A DNA stretch of 64,000 nucleotides from Primula veris (taxonomy: Eukaryota; Streptophyta; Magnoliopsida; Ericales; Primulaceae): assembly GCA_963682055.1 (NCBI GenBank), contig OY821741.1, forward strand, positions 255,501 through 319,500. Direction: 5' to 3'. Positions 60,501-64,000 of this stretch are shown piece after piece (the first letter of the stretch is position 1; every line of letters begins with the position of its first letter). The notes below the pieces were generated by a model. The model made no database searches. It saw only the letters and a program-made list of their open reading frames with translations, and had not been told where the DNA came from. The position numbers were made by a program, and so were the translations under genes.

Positions 60501-63085
60501 ATACCACTTTCCTCGGACGGGAGCGCATCTTCTTCCACCACTACATTTTGTCGATCTTTGTACAAAATCGTTGAAGATGACATCCTTGCTGCGAATGATC
60601 TTCTTTGTTTGACCATCCCAGAAGCGATATCCGAACTCAGCTCCACCGTACCCCACAAAGTAACATACTTTGGATTTCGAGTCAAGATTGGTACAATCAT
60701 GTATATCGACGTGAATATTTGACAGACAACCAAACACTCATAAGTGTTCATAAGAGATAGGCTTTCCTATCCACTCTTCTTCGGGAATTCTCCTTTCTAG
60801 TGGCACTGAGGGTCCGCGGTTAATGAGGTAGACCTCCGTGCTTACTGCATGTGCCCACAAGGCTTTGGGCAACCCACTTTGCAGTCTCATACTCCTAGCA
60901 CGCTCATTGATTGTTCGGTTCATTCTTTCGGCCACGCCATTCTGCTGTAGCTAAACGAAATGGAGTGTCTTTCGGCATCGAGTTGACCTACTGAGATCAG
61001 ATTCTTGGTCAACCTCGGAACATGCCTCACTTTCGTTAGCTTCCATACCGACCCGTTTGGAATGCGAATTTTCACATCGCCCATTCCAACAACCTCCAAC
61101 GCTTCTCCGTCGGCTAGATACACTTTACCGAAATTACTCGCAGTGTAATTTTCGAATAAATTCTTCTGAGGGGTTGTGTGAAATGATGCCCCAGAGTCTA
61201 GAATCCACGAATCTATATCTCTCTATACGACAAGCATTAAACAGTCACCTGAATCCTCGTCGCTCGCAACATAGCCACGTGATCACGGCCGGTACCCTTC
61301 TTCGGCTGCTTGCACTCATGACTGAAGTGCCCCATACCCTGGCAGTTATAGCATTGAAGATTCTTCTTACTTCGATCGCTATCTTTGCCGCCTCGGCTTT
61401 TCCCTCTTTTACCTCTGGATTGTGAACGTCCTCTAACGTCCCATACCCTGGCCTTACCCCGGTCTCTTGAACCCACGTTCAAGGCTGCTCCATCATTTGA
61501 GCATTCACCCATGTCTAATCTCCTGAGTTGCTCAGCGAGTATTTGATCTCGGATGCCGTTGTAAGTCAGTTTCTCCTTTCCAATTGAGTTGCTAACAACA
61601 GCTCGCATGAATTCCCAACTGTTCAGTAAAGATGCTAGCAGTATAAGGGCTCTCACTTTGTCTTCAAAAGTTATCTCCACCACATTCAACTGATTTACGG
61701 TGTCGATGAACTTGTTTACGTGATTTGCGACAGGTGTATCCTCAGCCATGCGTAGGTTGAACAACTTACGCATGAGATGTACCTTGTTGTTCGCGGATGG
61801 TTTCTCATACATGTCGGTGAGGACCTTCATCATCCCCATCGTCGTCGTCTCTCTTGTGACGTTATGTGCTATACTCCTAGATAGTGTTAGGTGGATCACT
61901 CCCAACACTTGTCGGTCTAAGAGTTTCCACGCCTCCTCGGTGGTCGTGGTCGGCCTTTCCTCAAGGAGAAGTGGCTGATGCATCTTCCTCCCGTAAAGGT
62001 AGTTCTGTATTTGCATTCTCCAGAATGCGAAGTCCTTCCCGTCGAACTTCTCGATCCCATGTGCGCCTCTATCTTCTTTTGCCATTGATCTTCCTCCCGA
62101 TCTTAGTTCTGCAAACCTTGGGCTCTGATACCACTTGTTAGTAAATCAGTCGAGCACAAAGAAAGACAGAAATACTTAAACCGAGCATACACACTTTGAT
62201 AACGGAGTTCACCCAAATTGACTACGTCTCCGGGCCGCTACACGTGACATTTAATATTATTATAATGAGGATTACAATCGTAATCTAGCTTGATCACAAA
62301 CTATGGTTCTCTCGCAAATAGAACTCTCTCACTTATAATATGTAAAAGGTGTTTTTGTAGGTGTAATTAAAATACAAGATATTGGGGCATTTAAATAGAA
62401 CCTTTAGTGGGTCATATTACAATTCCAAGTGATGTAGGATAATTAGAAAATATGACCAAAACTCATTTGGCTCCACAACTCAACAAGAACTTTATGAGAT
62501 GAGTTAAGAAATATACATTGTGAGTTTCAGTTTTTTCCTTGCATAGATCTCTTGCATTGCTAGAGAATCATTTGGAATATTGATATCCAACTTTTGTGCC
62601 ATCTCTATAAGTGCAGGGAATGCGACTTCAAAAGCAATAGGCATGTGTTCTGCATTTGCATCTCCGAGCTTGCATAGATTCTCTTTAACAAATTTTATAC
62701 CTGTTGTAGAATATAATTTCTGGGTAATATCAACAAAGAAAAAGGCTGTAACACTAATAAATTCTGTAAAAAATATTAAACACTTACCTTTGCGGGTTTT
62801 GTCCGGATGATGATTCCATGTTTTAAGTGCAACTACACATGCTAAGGTATTGAGAAGTCTATCGTGAGCCTCAAAAACAAAACTATCACCCCATGAACCA
62901 TCAGGTAGCTGATTGTTTGAAATCCATTCGAGGCATGAAGGGAATTGAGGACAATTATTTCCATTAACATCTTTTATTAAAGCAACCCATGCTGTGTCAT
63001 AAGCACTAACACTTATCTCTCCATCTTCCATCGACACTAATATTAACCTTATCGTGTCTACGTATTCCTTGATTTCAGATTGAAC
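54592..63085 (-). CDS. CPS-type class II diterpene cyclase, 12 exons visible, 5' end missing
   Basis: Class II diterpene synthase (copalyl-diphosphate-synthase type, plastid enzymes that cyclise GGPP). Exons: 62788-63085, 62517-62700, 57761-57975, 57550-57670, 57117-57229, 56659-56885, 56458-56573, 56132-56230, 55738-55989, 55303-55429, 54983-55183 and 54592-54813; 2175 nt, 724 residues, no stop, all phases agreeing. Family marks: [14 protein letters not shown] (residues 20-33), [75 protein letters not shown]. No class I DDxxD is present. Oddities: DXDD is DGDC (290-293); the dyad positions read LYT (Tyr 176) and PCV (Cys 235), where ent-CPS has His and Asn; exon 57117-57229 ends in a GC donor; a copia element fills the intron after exon 2. 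About 87 N-terminal residues, including the transit peptide, lie in an unseen exon. An ATG directly overlaps the first acceptor. Confidence 0.9.
58237..58586 (-). repeat. 3' LTR of the copia element
   Basis: 350 bp, TGTTAG to CAACTCAACA on the plus strand. It is the 3' LTR because the element is read on the minus strand. A purine-rich tract (AAGTGAGAGAT on the minus strand) abuts it at 58587-58597. Confidence 0.93.
58775..61220 (-). pseudogene. pol remnant of the copia element (protease, integrase stub, RT, RNase H)
   Basis: The protease active site DSG (WILDSGAS) lies near 61205, and its frame runs to about 60955. There it jumps straight to the very end of the integrase core ([11 protein letters not shown]), so the zinc-binding HHCC region and the first two catalytic Asp are gone. 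Only the segment with the last Glu remains. A stop near 60738 breaks the frame before RT. The RT/RNase H frame (58970-60751) shows [19 protein letters not shown], the [12 protein letters not shown] motif, the catalytic YVDDMLLAG, and the RNase H segment [18 protein letters not shown] further shift near 58985 splits off the last part, which continues to about 58775. Confidence 0.9.
61237..62085 (-). pseudogene. gag of the copia element, 282 codons
   Basis: Open from [20 protein letters not shown] to a stop at 61237. It shows the copia gag fold region ([38 protein letters not shown]) and a CCHC zinc knuckle, [14 protein letters not shown], near the end after a basic RGKSRGGK linker. This frame is intact on its own, but it ends in a stop before the protease, which lies in another frame. 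It is labelled a pseudogene because the element as a whole cannot function. Confidence 0.85.
62121..62133 (-). other. Primer binding site (initiator tRNA-Met type)
   Basis: On the minus strand TGGTATCAGAGCC begins two bases after the 5' LTR. This matches the 3' end of initiator tRNA-Met, the usual primer of plant copia elements. Confidence 0.9.
62136..62485 (-). repeat. 5' LTR of the copia element
   Basis: 350 bp and colinear with the LTR at 58237-58586, with no visible length change. It lies 31 bases from the exon 62517-62700 splice donor. Confidence 0.93.
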
Positions 63086-64000
63086 CTGCATTTATGCATG
63101 ACCAAAAAAGAGTTTTTTTTGTTGTGCAGAAGAAGATATATAATTTTGATAAAACATTAAACATACACCACTTTTTTACGAGTGCGGATATTTAGATACG
63201 ACGTGTTTGTTAGACACGCTCCTTTGCAGTTTCTTAACCAGGTTTATTAAAGGACATGTTCGTTGTTTCAGAGCTACGTACCTTTATATAGTGTGATCGA
63301 TGTATATTTACAACGAATTTGGAATTATTGGTACTATAAAAAACATTTGAAATGGAAAAAGGAGGTACGTATTACAAGTGTTAAAAGGTGAGATTTTCCT
63401 GATTCATTCAAAAATGGATAATTACTCCATTTTGTGATTTGAAGATCCTCCGGGTAATAAACAATATCCGTGCGCTCTGCAAAATATAAATAGTGAAGAT
63501 GATGATGATTAGTGTACGTAGTTTGTAAATTGTACAAGTAATTAATTGAATGAATACACATGTAATTATTCATATTAAGTTTTAGCAGTAATTAATGTTG
63601 GAAAAAGTTGGAAAACATGTAGTTTAAACATGGTTGTTCCAAGTGGTCAGGGACCATCTTCGAGTCAATTTTTAATGCGACTCCTCAGTTTTTCTGAGGC
63701 CATACTCTATGCGTTTGAGTAGCTTGTACGACGAGTTTCGCAACGGTATATCGCATGACCTATTCGGAGGAAGTGTGTGAATGATAATTGGACTCGAAGG
63801 TTGGTACTCGAAAGAGGGAAAAACCGAAATCTGGAAAATGGAGTAGAGAGTGGGAAAAAAGCATGAGGGTTATCCCACATTGGAAAATCAAGATTGATTT
63901 GTACTCTATATATACAAGTCCATCCCATGTAGTTGGTAAACTAATTAAGTCCACATACCCATGAGTGGGTTAGTGTGTACCACACATGCGCTCGCTCGGG
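63086..64000. other. Region upstream of the visible cyclase exons
   Basis: No convincing first coding exon is seen. On the minus strand a short open stretch near 63420-63480 reads YPEDLQITKWSNYPFLNESG, which I do not recognise. The part from about 63650 to 63960 has a CCTCAGTTTTTCTGAGG hairpin, a TCCCACATTGGAAAA word (common near the ends of plant retroelements) and a TATATATAC run, so it may be a promoter or an LTR-like fragment. Confidence 0.4.

Larger units (their letters stand above)
58237..62485 (-). mobile_element. Ty1/copia LTR retrotransposon, 4249 bp, TSD AGAAC, internally deleted
   Basis: Two 350-bp LTRs (58237-58586 and 62136-62485), TG...CA ends, and a perfect 5-bp target duplication AGAAC at 58232-58236 and 62486-62490. 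Reading on the minus strand the order is LTR, primer site, gag, protease, a small leftover of integrase, reverse transcriptase, RNase H, LTR; RT after integrase defines copia. The LTRs differ at about 21 of 350 sites (about 6%), mostly transitions. The coding part has several frame breaks and lacks most of the integrase, so the element is dead on its own. It sits in an intron of the diterpene cyclase gene, same strand, and is more GC-rich than its surroundings. Confidence 0.96.

Noticed and set aside
58970..60751. 593-codon open frame as a host gene
   Set aside because: It contains copia RT (YVDD) and RNase H and lies between LTRs with a target duplication, so it belongs to the retrotransposon.
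63334..63573. Open stretch upstream of the cyclase as its missing first exon
   Set aside because: The peptide shows no transit-peptide character or match to the CPS N-terminus, and no phase-0 donor was found that joins it convincingly to 63085.

Overview
The window is nuclear DNA from a flowering plant. The genes are split by GT-AG introns, the spacers are very AT-rich and full of (TA)n, (GA)n and (TTA)n microsatellites, and plant-only families are present (isoprenylated HMA proteins, MYB-CC factors, a Pol IV/V subunit, a CPS-type diterpene cyclase, copia and CACTA elements). A eudicot is likely. I cannot fix the family or species from sequence alone.

Layout, left to right. (1) 1-6.7 kb: a complete seven-exon oligopeptide transporter (OPT) on +, then a two-exon mitochondrial acyl carrier protein on - whose intron holds a TE-like insert. 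(2) 6.7-11.8 kb: repeat-rich spacer. (3) 11.8-13.5 kb: a Pi21-like heavy-metal-associated isoprenylated protein (HIPP). A paralogue with the same exon plan lies at 52.0-53.6 kb. (4) 14.0-16.9 kb: TE debris, with a 193-bp CACTA MITE (TSD ACG) and a 5'-truncated LINE. (5) 19-21 kb: a BAH + Agenet chromatin reader lacking the usual N-terminal part. (6) 22.5-25.4 kb: a PHL7-like MYB-CC transcription factor on -. (7) 29.3 kb: a solo LTR (TSD ATAAA). (8) 30.3-30.7 kb: a small two-exon secreted peptide with eight cysteines, not recognised. (9) 33.0-36.7 kb: NRPD4/NRPE4, a subunit of the RNA polymerases that silence transposons. (10) 38.0-40.2 kb: an ALKBH2-type DNA repair dioxygenase; then tRNA-Phe(GAA). 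(11) 42.2-45.3 kb: an FHA protein of the NIPP1 type with a 1-kb insert in its intron. (12) 46.4-48.6 kb: a CAR-type C2-domain protein on -. (13) 50.3 kb: a 206-bp fold-back MITE. (14) 54.6-63.1 kb: twelve exons of a CPS-type class II diterpene cyclase on -, first exon not seen, with a 4.25-kb copia element in one intron.

The genes form no operon or obvious pathway cluster. The most interesting locus is the diterpene cyclase. Its frame is open across 12 exons, but three catalytic positions differ from ent-CPS: DXDD reads DGDC, and the His and Asn of the LHS/PNV dyad read Tyr and Cys. One of its introns appears to use a GC donor. Both copia-family insertions can be dated relative to the genes through their LTRs and target-site duplications. 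The cysteine-rich peptide is the best candidate for an undescribed gene. Exon borders were placed by hand from splice dinucleotides, phase and family homology; transcripts were not available.
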